From the NCBI GenBank assembly GCA_035272265.1, contig DATEQV010000185.1, positions 1 through 5,160 of the forward strand: a stretch of 5,160 bases of DNA, read 5' to 3'. Under the pieces are notes generated by a model, which saw only the letters and a program-made list of their open reading frames with translations, was not told the origin of the DNA and ran no database searches. Shown here piece after piece: positions 1 to 5,160 of the stretch (position 1 is its first letter; every line of letters starts with the position of its first letter). Position numbers and translations under genes: made by a program. The stretch is from Acidisphaera sp035272265 (lineage in GTDB: Bacteria; Pseudomonadota; Alphaproteobacteria; Acetobacterales; Acetobacteraceae).

Positions 1-2
1 CC

Positions 3-1202
3 ATGCGCGCGTGGGCGTTCGCGGTGTGCTGTGTGTTGCTGGCGGTTGTGGCGCGGGCCGCGGATACGCCCGAGCCGGTCAAGCTCGGCGCGATCCTCGA
101 CATGTCGAGCGTCTATGCCGACGTCACCGGGGCGGGGAGCCAGGCCGCGGCCCAGATGGCGATTGACGATTTCGGCGGCAAGGTTCTCGGCCGTCGGATC
201 CAGCTGATGGTGGCCGACCATCAGAACAAGCCGGACATCGCCGCCGGGGTCGCCGCGCGCTGGCTGGATGCCGAGCATGTCTCGGCGATCCTCGACGTCG
301 CTGCGTCGGGACCGGCGCTGGCGGTGATGAACGTCGCCAAGACGCGCGACGCGATCGTGCTGCTGAGCGGTCCGGGCGCGTCCAGCATCACCGGCGAGCA
401 GTGCATCCCGAACGCGGTGCACTGGGCCTACAACACGTATGCGCTGGCGCACAGCACCGGCAGTGCGATCGTCGCCGAGGGCGGCAAGACGTGGTACTTC
501 ATCGCCGCCGACTACACGTTCGGCGCGCAGCTGGAGGCGGATACGGCCGCGGTGGTGAAGGCGGCGGGCGGTCAGGTGCTGGGCGACACCAAGGCGCCGA
601 TCGGTACGTCCGACTTCTCGTCCTATCTGCTGTCGGCGCAGCAATCGGGCGCGCAGGTCGTGGGCTTCGCCAATGCGGGCGCGGACCTCGACAATGCGAT
701 CAAGCAGGCGGCGGATTTCGGCCTGGCGCGCAGCGGGCAGCGTCTGGCGGGACTGCTGGTGTACATCAACGACATCCACAGCCTGGGGCTCGCGGCGACG
801 CACGGGGTGCTGCTGAGTTCCGCCTTCTACTGGGACATGAACGACGCCACGCGCGCCTTCGCCAAGCGCTTCTACGACAAGATGCGCAAGATGCCGAACA
901 TGTCGCAGGCGGGCCTGTATTCGGCGACGCTGCACTATCTCAAGGCGGTCGAGGCGGCCGGGACGCTGGAGTCGAAGGCGGTGATGGCGCAGATGCGTGC
1001 GATGCCGGTGAATGACTTCTTCACCCACAACGGCACGATCCGCGCCGACGGCATGATGGTGCACGACATGTATCTGTTCCAGGTGAAAGCGCCGGAGGAA
1101 TCGCACGGCGAGTGGGACCTGTACACGCTCGTGCGCACGATTCCGGCCGATCAGGCCTACCTGCCGCTGTCCCAGTCGCGCTGCCCGCTGGTGCATCATT
1201 AG
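3..1202 (+). CDS. Periplasmic substrate-binding protein of a branched-chain amino acid-type ABC transporter (LivJ-like)
   Basis: This is a 399-residue secreted solute-binding protein of the Peripla_BP_6 / type I periplasmic-binding fold. It would capture a small ligand, probably an amino acid, amide or organic acid, and pass it to a membrane ABC permease. Residues 1-20 form a signal peptide: R2, a hydrophobic stretch at about 4-17, then an A-R-A-A cleavage region. The mature protein opens with the family's first strand (KLGAILDMSSVYAD, 27-40). The GAGSQAAAQMAIDDFGG helix, the LLSGPGAS ligand-loop region (120-127) and domain 2 near residues 163-176 (TWYFIAADYTFGAQ) follow the family order. C134 and C394 could form a disulfide. 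Length is normal. The ATG lies at the window edge, so its ribosome site is not visible, but the signal peptide supports this start. No permease or ATPase genes are present here, so the ligand is unknown. The stop is 8 bases before engB. Confidence 0.9.
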   Translation: MRAWAFAVCCVLLAVVARAADTPEPVKLGAILDMSSVYADVTGAGSQAAAQMAIDDFGGKVLGRRIQLMVADHQNKPDIAAGVAARWLDAEHVSAILDVAASGPALAVMNVAKTRDAIVLLSGPGASSITGEQCIPNAVHWAYNTYALAHSTGSAIVAEGGKTWYFIAADYTFGAQLEADTAAVVKAAGGQVLGDTKAPIGTSDFSSYLLSAQQSGAQVVGFANAGADLDNAIKQAADFGLARSGQRLAGLLVYINDIHSLGLAATHGVLLSSAFYWDMNDATRAFAKRFYDKMRKMPNMSQAGLYSATLHYLKAVEAAGTLESKAVMAQMRAMPVNDFFTHNGTIRADGMMVHDMYLFQVKAPEESHGEWDLYTLVRTIPADQAYLPLSQSRCPLVHH

Positions 1203-1210
1203 CCCGCGCG

Positions 1211-1873
1211 GTGGATGACGCCGATCTCATCGAAGCCGGGCGAAAACTGTTCGCCCGGCCCTGCCGGTTCTTCCACGGCGCGCAGCGGATCGACCAGCTT
1301 CCGCCGGCCGAGGGAATCGAGATCGCGCTGGCCGGCCGTTCGAATGTCGGCAAGAGTTCGCTGCTCAATGCGCTGACCGGCCACCACGCGCTCGCGCGTG
1401 CGTCGGGACAGCCGGGGCGGACGCAGCAGCTGAATTTCTTCGACCTCGACGGCGCGCTGACCCTGGTCGACATGCCGGGCTACGGCTACGCCCAGGCGTC
1501 GAAAGCCGTGAAGGCCGACTGGCAGGGGCTGATGTTCGACTACCTGCGCGGCCGGCCCAACCTGCGGCGGGTGTTCCTGCTGCTCGACGCGCGCATCGAG
1601 ATCAAGGCGTCGGACATCGCGGTGATGGAGCTGCTTGACCGCGCGGCGGTGACCTATCAGCTCGTCCTGACCAAGGCCGACGGCGTCAAGCCGCCGGCGC
1701 TGGCGGCCAAGCTGGCCGAAGCCGCGGACCTGGCCCGCGCGCATCCCGCCGCCCATCCGGTCGTGCTCGCTTCCAGCGCGGAGACCGGCGCCGGCATCCC
1801 GGAGCTGCGCGCGGCGGTCGCCGACATGCTGGCGGATGCCCGCGGGCTTCCCGCCCCCGCCGCCGGGCGTTAG
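1211..1873 (+). CDS. engB: Ribosome biogenesis GTP-binding protein EngB (YihA/YsxC)
   Basis: This is a 220-residue GTPase of the TrmE-Era-EngA-EngB family that assists late assembly of the large ribosomal subunit in the cytoplasm. All G motifs are visible: G1 GRSNVGKS (42-49), the G2 region PGRTQQLNFF (68-77, T71), G3 DMPGYG (87-92), G4 TKAD (154-157) and G5 SSAE (188-191). The segment usually read as R-H-G-I-K is here R128-I-E-I-K, a small departure. I chose the GTG at 1211 because the protein then begins VDDADLIEAGRKLF, typical of alphaproteobacterial EngB. The only earlier in-frame start I found (GTG 1112) would run 91 bases inside the binding-protein gene and add a non-homologous tail. 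No strong Shine-Dalgarno precedes 1211, so translation may be coupled to the upstream gene. The gene lies 26 bases before argB, a pairing common in alphaproteobacteria, often with yidC upstream. Confidence 0.95.
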   Translation: MDDADLIEAGRKLFARPCRFFHGAQRIDQLPPAEGIEIALAGRSNVGKSSLLNALTGHHALARASGQPGRTQQLNFFDLDGALTLVDMPGYGYAQASKAVKADWQGLMFDYLRGRPNLRRVFLLLDARIEIKASDIAVMELLDRAAVTYQLVLTKADGVKPPALAAKLAEAADLARAHPAAHPVVLASSAETGAGIPELRAAVADMLADARGLPAPAAGR

Positions 1874-1903
1874 GAGGCCATAGTGCCGAGGAGGACCGCA
1901 TGA
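1871..1903 (+). promoter_or_regulatory. Double Shine-Dalgarno and possible six-codon upstream ORF at the argB start
   Basis: TAGGAGG (1871-1877) overlaps the engB stop codon. A second purine-rich site, GAGGAGGA (1888-1895), sits 4 bases before the argB ATG at 1900 and fixes that start. Between them, GTG at 1883 lies 5 bases after the first site and opens GTG-CCG-AGG-AGG-ACC-GCA-TGA. Its stop overlaps the argB ATG as ATGA. The two AGG codons are both arginine codons and form the core of the argB ribosome site. The sequence shows the arrangement. Translation of this mini-ORF, and any regulatory effect, are inference. Confidence 0.4.
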
Positions 1904-2814
1904 CGTCCCCGTCTCCGATCGACATCGCCGCCGCCACCGAGCAGGCCCGCATCCTGGCGCACGCGCTGCCGTTCCTGCGCCGCTACGCCGGGGCGACCAT
2001 CGTGGTGAAGTACGGCGGCCATGCGATGGGCGAGGAGACGCTCGCCGAGGAGTTCGGCCGCGACATCGCGCTGCTCAAGCAGGTCGGCATCAACCCTGTG
2101 GTGGTGCACGGCGGGGGGCCGCAGATCAACGACATGCTCAAGCGGCTGGCGATCAAGAGCACGTTCGTCGACGGCCTGCGCGTGACCGACGCGGCGATGG
2201 TCGAGGTGGTCGAGATGGTGCTCGCCGGCACCGTCAACAAACGTGTGGCCGACCTGATCAACCGCGCCGGGGCGCTGGCTGTCGGCATCTGCGGCAAGGA
2301 CGGCGGCCTGCTGCGCGCGCGCAAGCTGCGGCGCACGCGGCGCGATCCCGGCAGCCACATCGAGGAGGTGCTCGACCTGGGTTTCGTCGGCGAGCCGGAG
2401 CATGTGGACGTCCGGGTGATCCACGCGCTGACCGGCGCGGGGCTGATCCCGGTGATCGCGCCGGTGGGCGTGGGCGAGGACGGCCAGACCTACAACATCA
2501 ACGCCGACACCGCGGCGGCGGCGATCGCCGGCGCTTTGGGGGCGACGCGCCTGCTGGTGCTGACCGACGTGCCGGGGGTGCTGGACAAGAACAAGCGGCT
2601 GATCGCGGACATGACGCTCGCCGACGTGCAGGCGCGCATCGACGACGGCACCATCACCGACGGCATGATCCCGAAGGTGGAGAACTGCGTCGAGGCGGTG
2701 CGCGACGGGGTGAAGGGTGCGGTGATCCTGGACGGCCGCGTGCCGCACGCCTGCCTGCTGGAACTGTTCACCGAGGCCGGTCCGGGGACGCTGATCATGG
2801 ACGGGGCGGCTTGA
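1900..2814 (+). CDS. argB: N-acetylglutamate kinase ArgB
   Basis: This 304-residue cytoplasmic enzyme phosphorylates N-acetyl-L-glutamate with ATP, the second step of the acetylated route to ornithine and arginine. It belongs to the amino acid kinase family. Visible landmarks are IVVKYGGHAM with the phosphate-binding K37, the substrate loop VHGGGPQI (69-76), GLRVTD with R94, the YNINADT motif (198-204, N200), LTDVPGVLD (221-229, D223) and GMIPKVE with K259. The roughly 30-residue N-terminal extension before the first strand, with helix TEQARILAHALPFLRRY, and the C-terminal HACLLELFTEAGPGTLI segment are features of hexameric, arginine-inhibited kinases. Feedback inhibition by arginine is therefore likely, by inference. 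The start is supported by GAGGAGGA four bases upstream. The length is normal and no catalytic residue appears to be missing. A 27-nt segment of this gene (2628-2654) is repeated exactly downstream. Confidence 0.97.
   Translation: MTSPSPIDIAAATEQARILAHALPFLRRYAGATIVVKYGGHAMGEETLAEEFGRDIALLKQVGINPVVVHGGGPQINDMLKRLAIKSTFVDGLRVTDAAMVEVVEMVLAGTVNKRVADLINRAGALAVGICGKDGGLLRARKLRRTRRDPGSHIEEVLDLGFVGEPEHVDVRVIHALTGAGLIPVIAPVGVGEDGQTYNINADTAAAAIAGALGATRLLVLTDVPGVLDKNKRLIADMTLADVQARIDDGTITDGMIPKVENCVEAVRDGVKGAVILDGRVPHACLLELFTEAGPGTLIMDGAA
2628..2654 (+). repeat. 27-nt direct repeat, copy 1 (inside argB)
   Basis: This segment begins GCAGGCGCGC and ends GACGGCACCAT. It covers the QARIDDGT part of ArgB (about residues 243-251) and is repeated without mismatch at 3026-3052. 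The flanks of the two copies do not match. As part of a conserved coding sequence, this copy is presumably the source. Confidence 0.9.
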
Positions 2815-2829
2815 ACCCGGAGTAGTGCG

Positions 2830-3000
2830 ATGAAAATCAAGTCGATGACACTGGACGAGATCAAGGCGAGCAAGCCGCAGGTGGACCACGCAAAGCTCGA
2901 CGCGACGACCGAGGAAGACATCCGGCGCCAGCAGATCGAAGACGGTGAGGACCCTGACGCACCTCTGCCGCCGTTCAAGCTGGTGAAGCCGCGTCGTTGA
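2830..3000 (+). CDS. Small 56-residue protein resembling the N-terminus of an XRE-type (HigA-like) antitoxin
   Basis: The ORF starts at ATG 2830 with GGAG at 2819-2822 seven bases upstream, and lies 15 bases after argB. The product is short, charged and soluble: it begins MKIKSMTLDEIKASK, continues through VDHAKLDATTEEDIRRQQ and IEDGEDPDAP, and ends in LPPFKLVKPRR. The pattern of a T-L-D-E-I-K start, a D-A-T-T-E-E-D-I helix and an E-D-P-D-A-P turn resembles the region that precedes the helix-turn-helix in antitoxins paired with RelE/HigB-type toxins. This is from memory of the family, not a search. No DNA-binding domain follows: the ORF stops at R56, the next bases form hairpins, and I found no helix-turn-helix continuation downstream. 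No toxin gene lies nearby. Codons such as CCT, GCA, GAA and CGT are somewhat less GC-biased than in argB. It could be a truncated relic or a genuine short protein, probably read from the argB transcript. Confidence 0.6.
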   Translation: MKIKSMTLDEIKASKPQVDHAKLDATTEEDIRRQQIEDGEDPDAPLPPFKLVKPRR

Positions 3001-3001
3001 C

Positions 3002-3032
3002 CGCCTGAAGGCCTTAAGGCCACCCGCAGGCG
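3002..3032 (+). terminator. Possible terminator-like hairpin after the argB-small ORF unit
   Basis: CGCCTG (3002-3007) pairs with CAGGCG (3027-3032), enclosing the perfect 12-bp palindrome GGCCTTAAGGCC (3010-3021). It begins two bases after the TGA of the small ORF, where a terminator would be expected. No T-run follows, so factor-independent termination is uncertain. The structure could instead protect the mRNA 3' end. Confidence 0.35.
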
Positions 3033-3052
3033 CGCATCGACGACGGCACCAT
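3026..3052 (+). repeat. 27-nt direct repeat, copy 2 (intergenic copy of argB segment)
   Basis: This is an exact, same-orientation copy of argB bases 2628-2654, placed about 400 bases downstream in non-coding DNA. Its left end supplies the 3' arm of the hairpin at 3002-3032. Its CGACGGCAC (3041-3049) can pair with GTGCCGTCG (3188-3196) on the far side of the inverted repeat. It therefore appears integrated into the local structures, or its insertion created them. Confidence 0.9.
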
Positions 3053-3076
3053 GCGGTGTACTGCCGCAGGAATAGT

Positions 3077-3172
3077 CGTCATCGCGAGCGAAGCGTGGCG
3101 ATCCAGGGCCGTGTGACAAACGCCTGCCGCGTGGCCCTGGATCGCCACGCCGCTGCGCTCCTCGCGATGACG
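3077..3172. repeat. REP/MITE-like imperfect inverted repeat
   Basis: The left arm 3077-3110 and right arm 3133-3172 are reverse complements, with a 22-base spacer. The outer 12 bp pair perfectly (CGTCATCGCGAG, 3077-3088, with 3161-3172). The inner 18 bp also pair perfectly (3093-3110 with 3133-3150, containing GGCGATCCAGGGCC). Between them lies an asymmetric internal loop: 4 bases on the left (CGAA) against 10 on the right (CGCTGCGCTC). The arms resemble the widespread bacterial palindrome family of the GTCATTGCGAGCG...GCAATCCAG type, which is non-autonomous and usually intergenic. Family assignment is from memory. As RNA it would fold into a very stable hairpin that may terminate or protect the argB transcript. 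No transposase is present. Confidence 0.8.
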
Positions 3173-3195
3173 GCACTACAGGGAAATGTGCCGTC
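3169..3195 (+). repeat. Small hairpin at the right edge of the inverted repeat
   Basis: GACGGCAC (3169-3176) pairs with GTGCCGTC (3188-3195) around an 11-base loop. It shares bases with the outer arm of the larger inverted repeat, so the two folds compete. No T-run follows, and its function is unknown. Confidence 0.5.
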
Positions 3196-3281
3196 GCGGG
3201 CCCGTTGACCGCGTCCGCCCACGGCCACACCGCCGCGACGGCTCGGGTCTTGCTAGGCCGCCAGGGTCTTGGCCGGGCAGA

Positions 3282-3338
3282 GATCCGGTCATCTGTGCCT
3301 GGGCGCCGGATCGGTTTCGTTTCGCGATCCAGGGCGCC
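3282..3338 (+). promoter_or_regulatory. Alternative hairpins in the probable pyc leader
   Basis: Arm 1, GATCCGG (3282-3288), can pair with arm 2, CCGGATC (3306-3312). Arm 2 can instead form a stronger stem with arm 3: GGCGCCGGATCG (3302-3313) against CGATCC plus GGCGCC (3325-3330 and 3333-3338). That stem is 12 bp with a 2-base bulge and an 11-base loop, GTTTCGTTTCG. The two pairings exclude each other, as in attenuators and switches. The second hairpin ends 12 bases before the pyc ribosome site. Whether this region is transcribed is not shown, and the repeat could be a DNA operator instead. Confidence 0.4.
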
Positions 3339-3350
3339 GGTCGCCGTTAC

Positions 3351-3354
3351 GGAG
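3351..3354 (+). promoter_or_regulatory. Ribosome binding site of pyc
   Basis: GGAG lies 8 bases before the ATG at 3363. It supports that start, which gives a short 16-residue N-terminal lead before the conserved RILVANRSEIA segment. Confidence 0.7.
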
Positions 3355-3362
3355 TTGAACAG

Positions 3363-5160
3363 ATGATTGCAAACAGCGAGACCGCCTCGGGCTTTCACCC
3401 GATCACCAGGATCCTCGTCGCCAACCGCTCCGAGATCGCCATCCGCGTCTTCCGCGCGGCGGCGGAACTCGGCATCGCGACCGTCGCGATCTACGCCGAG
3501 GAAGACAAGCTCTCGCTGCATCGTTTCAAGGCCGACGAAGCCTATCAGGTCGGCAAGGGACGCAGCCCGCTGGAGGCCTACCTCTCGGTCGAGGAGGTCA
3601 TCCGCGTCGCCCGCGAGTCCGGCGCCGACGCGATCCACCCGGGCTACGGGTTCCTGTCCGAAAGCCCGGAACTGGCCGAGGCCTGCGCCGCCAACGGGAT
3701 CATTTTCATCGGACCCAAGCCCGAGACGATGCGCACGCTCGGCAACAAGGTCGACGCCCGCAACCTCGCCATCTCCGTGGGCGTCCCGGTGATGCCGGCG
3801 ACCGATCCGCTGCCCGCCGATCCCGACGAGATCAAGCGGCTCGCCGCCAAGATCGGCTATCCGGTGATGCTCAAGGCGTCCTGGGGCGGCGGCGGGCGCG
3901 GCATGCGGCCGATCGACAGCGAGGCGGCGCTGCTCGACGCGGTCCGCGCGGCGCGGCGCGAGGCGGCGGCGGCCTTCGGCAAGGACGAGGTCTATCTGGA
4001 GAAGCTGGTGCGCCGCGCGCTGCACATCGAAGTGCAGCTGCTGGGCGACGCGCATGGCGGGCTCGTGCATCTGTTCGAGCGCGACTGCACGATCCAGCGC
4101 CGCCATCAGAAGGTCGTCGAGCGCGCGCCCGCGCCCTTCCTCGACGAGGCAACCCGTCAGGCGATGTGCGCGGCGGCGCTGAAGATCGGCCGCGCGACGT
4201 CGTACCAGGGCGCCGGCACGGTCGAGTTCCTGATGGATGCCGACACCGGCGCGTTCTACTTCATCGAAGTCAATCCGCGGATTCAGGTCGAGCACACCGT
4301 CACCGAGGTCGTCACCGGCCTCGACATCGTCAAGGCGCAGATCCGCGTCGCCGAGGGCGGCCATCTCGGCAGCCTCGCCGAGACCGGCATCCCGCCGCAG
4401 GACGCGATCCGCCCCAACGGCCACGCGCTGCAATGCCGCGTCACCACCGAGAATCCGGAGAACAACTTCATCCCCGACTACGGTCGCATCAGCGCCTATC
4501 GCGGCGCGTTCGGTTTCGGCATCCGGGTCGACGGTGGCACGGCGTATTCGGGCGCGGTGGTGACGCGCTTCTACGACGCGCTGCTGGAGAAGGTGACGGC
4601 CTGGGCGCCGACGCCCGAGGAGGCGCTCGCGCGCATGGAGCGCGCGCTGCGCGAGTACCGCATTCGCGGCGTCGCGACCAACCTGCTGTTCCTCGAAGCG
4701 CTGCTGACGCATCCGCGCTTCCAGGCCGGCGACTATACGACACGATTCATCGACGAGACGCCCGAGCTGCTGCAGGTCTTCCGCCGGCGCGACCGGGCGA
4801 CCAAGCTGCTCAGCTACATCGCCGACGTGACGATCAACGGCCATCCGGAGACGCGAGGCCGCGCGATGCCGCCGGCCAGCGCGCGAACCCCGCAGATCGT
4901 GCCGGCCGCGCATGAACCGGCCGAGGGCACCAAGCAGAAGCTGGACGCGCTCGGCCCCGCCGGCTTCGCCGCCTGGATGCGCGAGCAGACCCGCGTGCTG
5001 GTGACCGACACGACGATGCGCGACGCGCACCAGTCGCTGCTGGCCACGCGCATGCGCACCTACGACGTGGTCGGCGCCGCGGACGCCTACGCGCGCGGCC
5101 TGCCCGGCCTGTTCTCGCTGGAATGCTGGGGCGGTGCGACCTTCGACGTCGCCATGCGGT
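3363..5160 (+). CDS. pyc: Pyruvate carboxylase, 5' part (biotin carboxylase domain and start of carboxyltransferase domain)
   Basis: The frame stays open from ATG 3363 to the window end: 599 complete codons of a protein usually about 1,150 residues long. The enzyme carboxylates pyruvate to oxaloacetate using ATP, bicarbonate and a biotin arm, refilling the TCA cycle. The biotin carboxylase domain is complete: ILVANRSEIAIRVF (17-30), the ATP-site lysine K171 in MLKASWGGGGRGMR, FERDCTIQRRHQKVVE, and FIEVNPRIQVEHTVTE (300-315). In the last motif E302, N304, R306 and E310 match the catalytic set of biotin carboxylases. Carboxyltransferase begins at TDTTMRDAHQSLLATR (548-563), followed by FSLECWGGATFDVAMR (584-599). 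The direct link from biotin carboxylase to a DTTMRDAHQS-type domain marks single-chain pyruvate carboxylase, not acetyl- or propionyl-CoA carboxylase. The biotin-carrier domain lies beyond the window. No frameshift is seen. Confidence 0.96.
   Translation, partial: MIANSETASGFHPITRILVANRSEIAIRVFRAAAELGIATVAIYAEEDKLSLHRFKADEAYQVGKGRSPLEAYLSVEEVIRVARESGADAIHPGYGFLSESPELAEACAANGIIFIGPKPETMRTLGNKVDARNLAISVGVPVMPATDPLPADPDEIKRLAAKIGYPVMLKASWGGGGRGMRPIDSEAALLDAVRAARREAAAAFGKDEVYLEKLVRRALHIEVQLLGDAHGGLVHLFERDCTIQRRHQKVVERAPAPFLDEATRQAMCAAALKIGRATSYQGAGTVEFLMDADTGAFYFIEVNPRIQVEHTVTEVVTGLDIVKAQIRVAEGGHLGSLAETGIPPQDAIRPNGHALQCRVTTENPENNFIPDYGRISAYRGAFGFGIRVDGGTAYSGAVVTRFYDALLEKVTAWAPTPEEALARMERALREYRIRGVATNLLFLEALLTHPRFQAGDYTTRFIDETPELLQVFRRRDRATKLLSYIADVTINGHPETRGRAMPPASARTPQIVPAAHEPAEGTKQKLDALGPAGFAAWMREQTRVLVTDTTMRDAHQSLLATRMRTYDVVGAADAYARGLPGLFSLECWGGATFDVAMR

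Larger units (their letters stand above)
3001..3362. other. Gene-free, structure-rich intergenic region between the small ORF and pyc
   Basis: These 362 bases hold no convincing gene, tRNA or rRNA. From left to right they contain a hairpin built on a 12-bp palindrome (3002-3032), a 27-nt exact copy of argB (3026-3052), a REP/MITE-like inverted repeat (core 3077-3172) and a small hairpin (3169-3195). A plain stretch at 3197-3281 shows nothing I recognise, apart from GGGTCTTG occurring twice at about 3245 and 3264. Two overlapping hairpins then precede pyc (3282-3338). I could not identify a confident -35/-10 promoter, although pyc must have one here unless it is read from argB. Confidence 0.7.

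Noticed and set aside
401..1015. Plus-strand frame of 204 codons inside the binding-protein gene
   Set aside because: It is a Gly/Arg-rich out-of-frame translation of a well-supported gene, with no family resemblance.
1112..1210. Upstream GTG start for engB giving a 33-residue N-terminal extension
   Set aside because: It overlaps the conserved end of the binding-protein gene, and the extension lacks similarity to EngB. GTG 1211 gives the usual EngB start.
1870..2889. Minus-strand open frame of 339 codons opposite argB
   Set aside because: It is the shadow of argB, with low-complexity His/Arg/Asp-rich sequence and no motifs.
3051..3116. 21-codon ORF starting at the end of the 27-nt repeat and running into the inverted repeat
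   Set aside because: It has no ribosome site, is very short, and its sequence is just the translation of the REP-like arm.
3077..3172. CRISPR-like or tRNA-like structure
   Set aside because: There is only one inverted pair and no spaced direct-repeat array. No cloverleaf, T-loop or anticodon arm is identifiable.
2490..5030. Very long minus-strand open frame (about 846 codons) opposite argB, the intergenic region and pyc
   Set aside because: It is antisense to two clearly conserved genes. Its composition is the Arg/His/Asp/Val-rich type expected from reading a GC3-biased gene backwards, and it crosses the REP-like repeat. No domain is recognisable.
3363..5160. Acetyl- or propionyl-CoA carboxylase alpha subunit
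   Set aside because: The frame continues from the biotin carboxylase domain into a DTTMRDAHQS-type carboxyltransferase domain, which fits single-chain pyruvate carboxylase.

Overview
The window is high-GC DNA with strongly G/C-biased third codon positions. It carries four protein genes recognisable by family and one small ORF, all on the + strand. The engB-argB adjacency, an argB of the arginine-sensitive type and the alphaproteobacterial look of the pyruvate carboxylase suggest an alphaproteobacterium. Rhodospirillales/Acetobacteraceae-like is a guess from the style of the binding protein; the species cannot be named from this window.

Left part (1-2814): a periplasmic amino-acid-type ABC substrate-binding protein (3-1202), the ribosome-assembly GTPase EngB (1211-1873, GTG start) and N-acetylglutamate kinase ArgB (1900-2814). 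Gaps of 8 and 26 bases make co-transcription likely. ArgB catalyses the second step of arginine biosynthesis, and EngB is a housekeeping factor for 50S assembly. The shared transcript probably reflects ancestral gene order rather than one pathway. A possible six-codon upstream ORF with two tandem arginine codons is embedded in the argB ribosome binding site.

Middle (2815-3362): a 56-codon ORF with its own Shine-Dalgarno sequence follows argB. It looks like the N-terminal part of an XRE-type antitoxin, ending before any helix-turn-helix. After it come 362 bases without a gene, rich in secondary structure. They hold a hairpin around a 12-bp palindrome, a 27-nt exact copy of an argB segment, a REP/MITE-like inverted repeat of about 100 bases, and two mutually exclusive hairpins just upstream of pyc. 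I see nothing recognisable in roughly 3197-3281.

Right part (3363-5160): the 5' portion of a pyruvate carboxylase gene, with a full biotin carboxylase domain and the start of the carboxyltransferase domain, running off the window. The enzyme makes oxaloacetate from pyruvate and bicarbonate. No novel multi-gene system is visible. The unusual material is the short RNA/DNA structure and repeat content around argB and in the argB-pyc gap.
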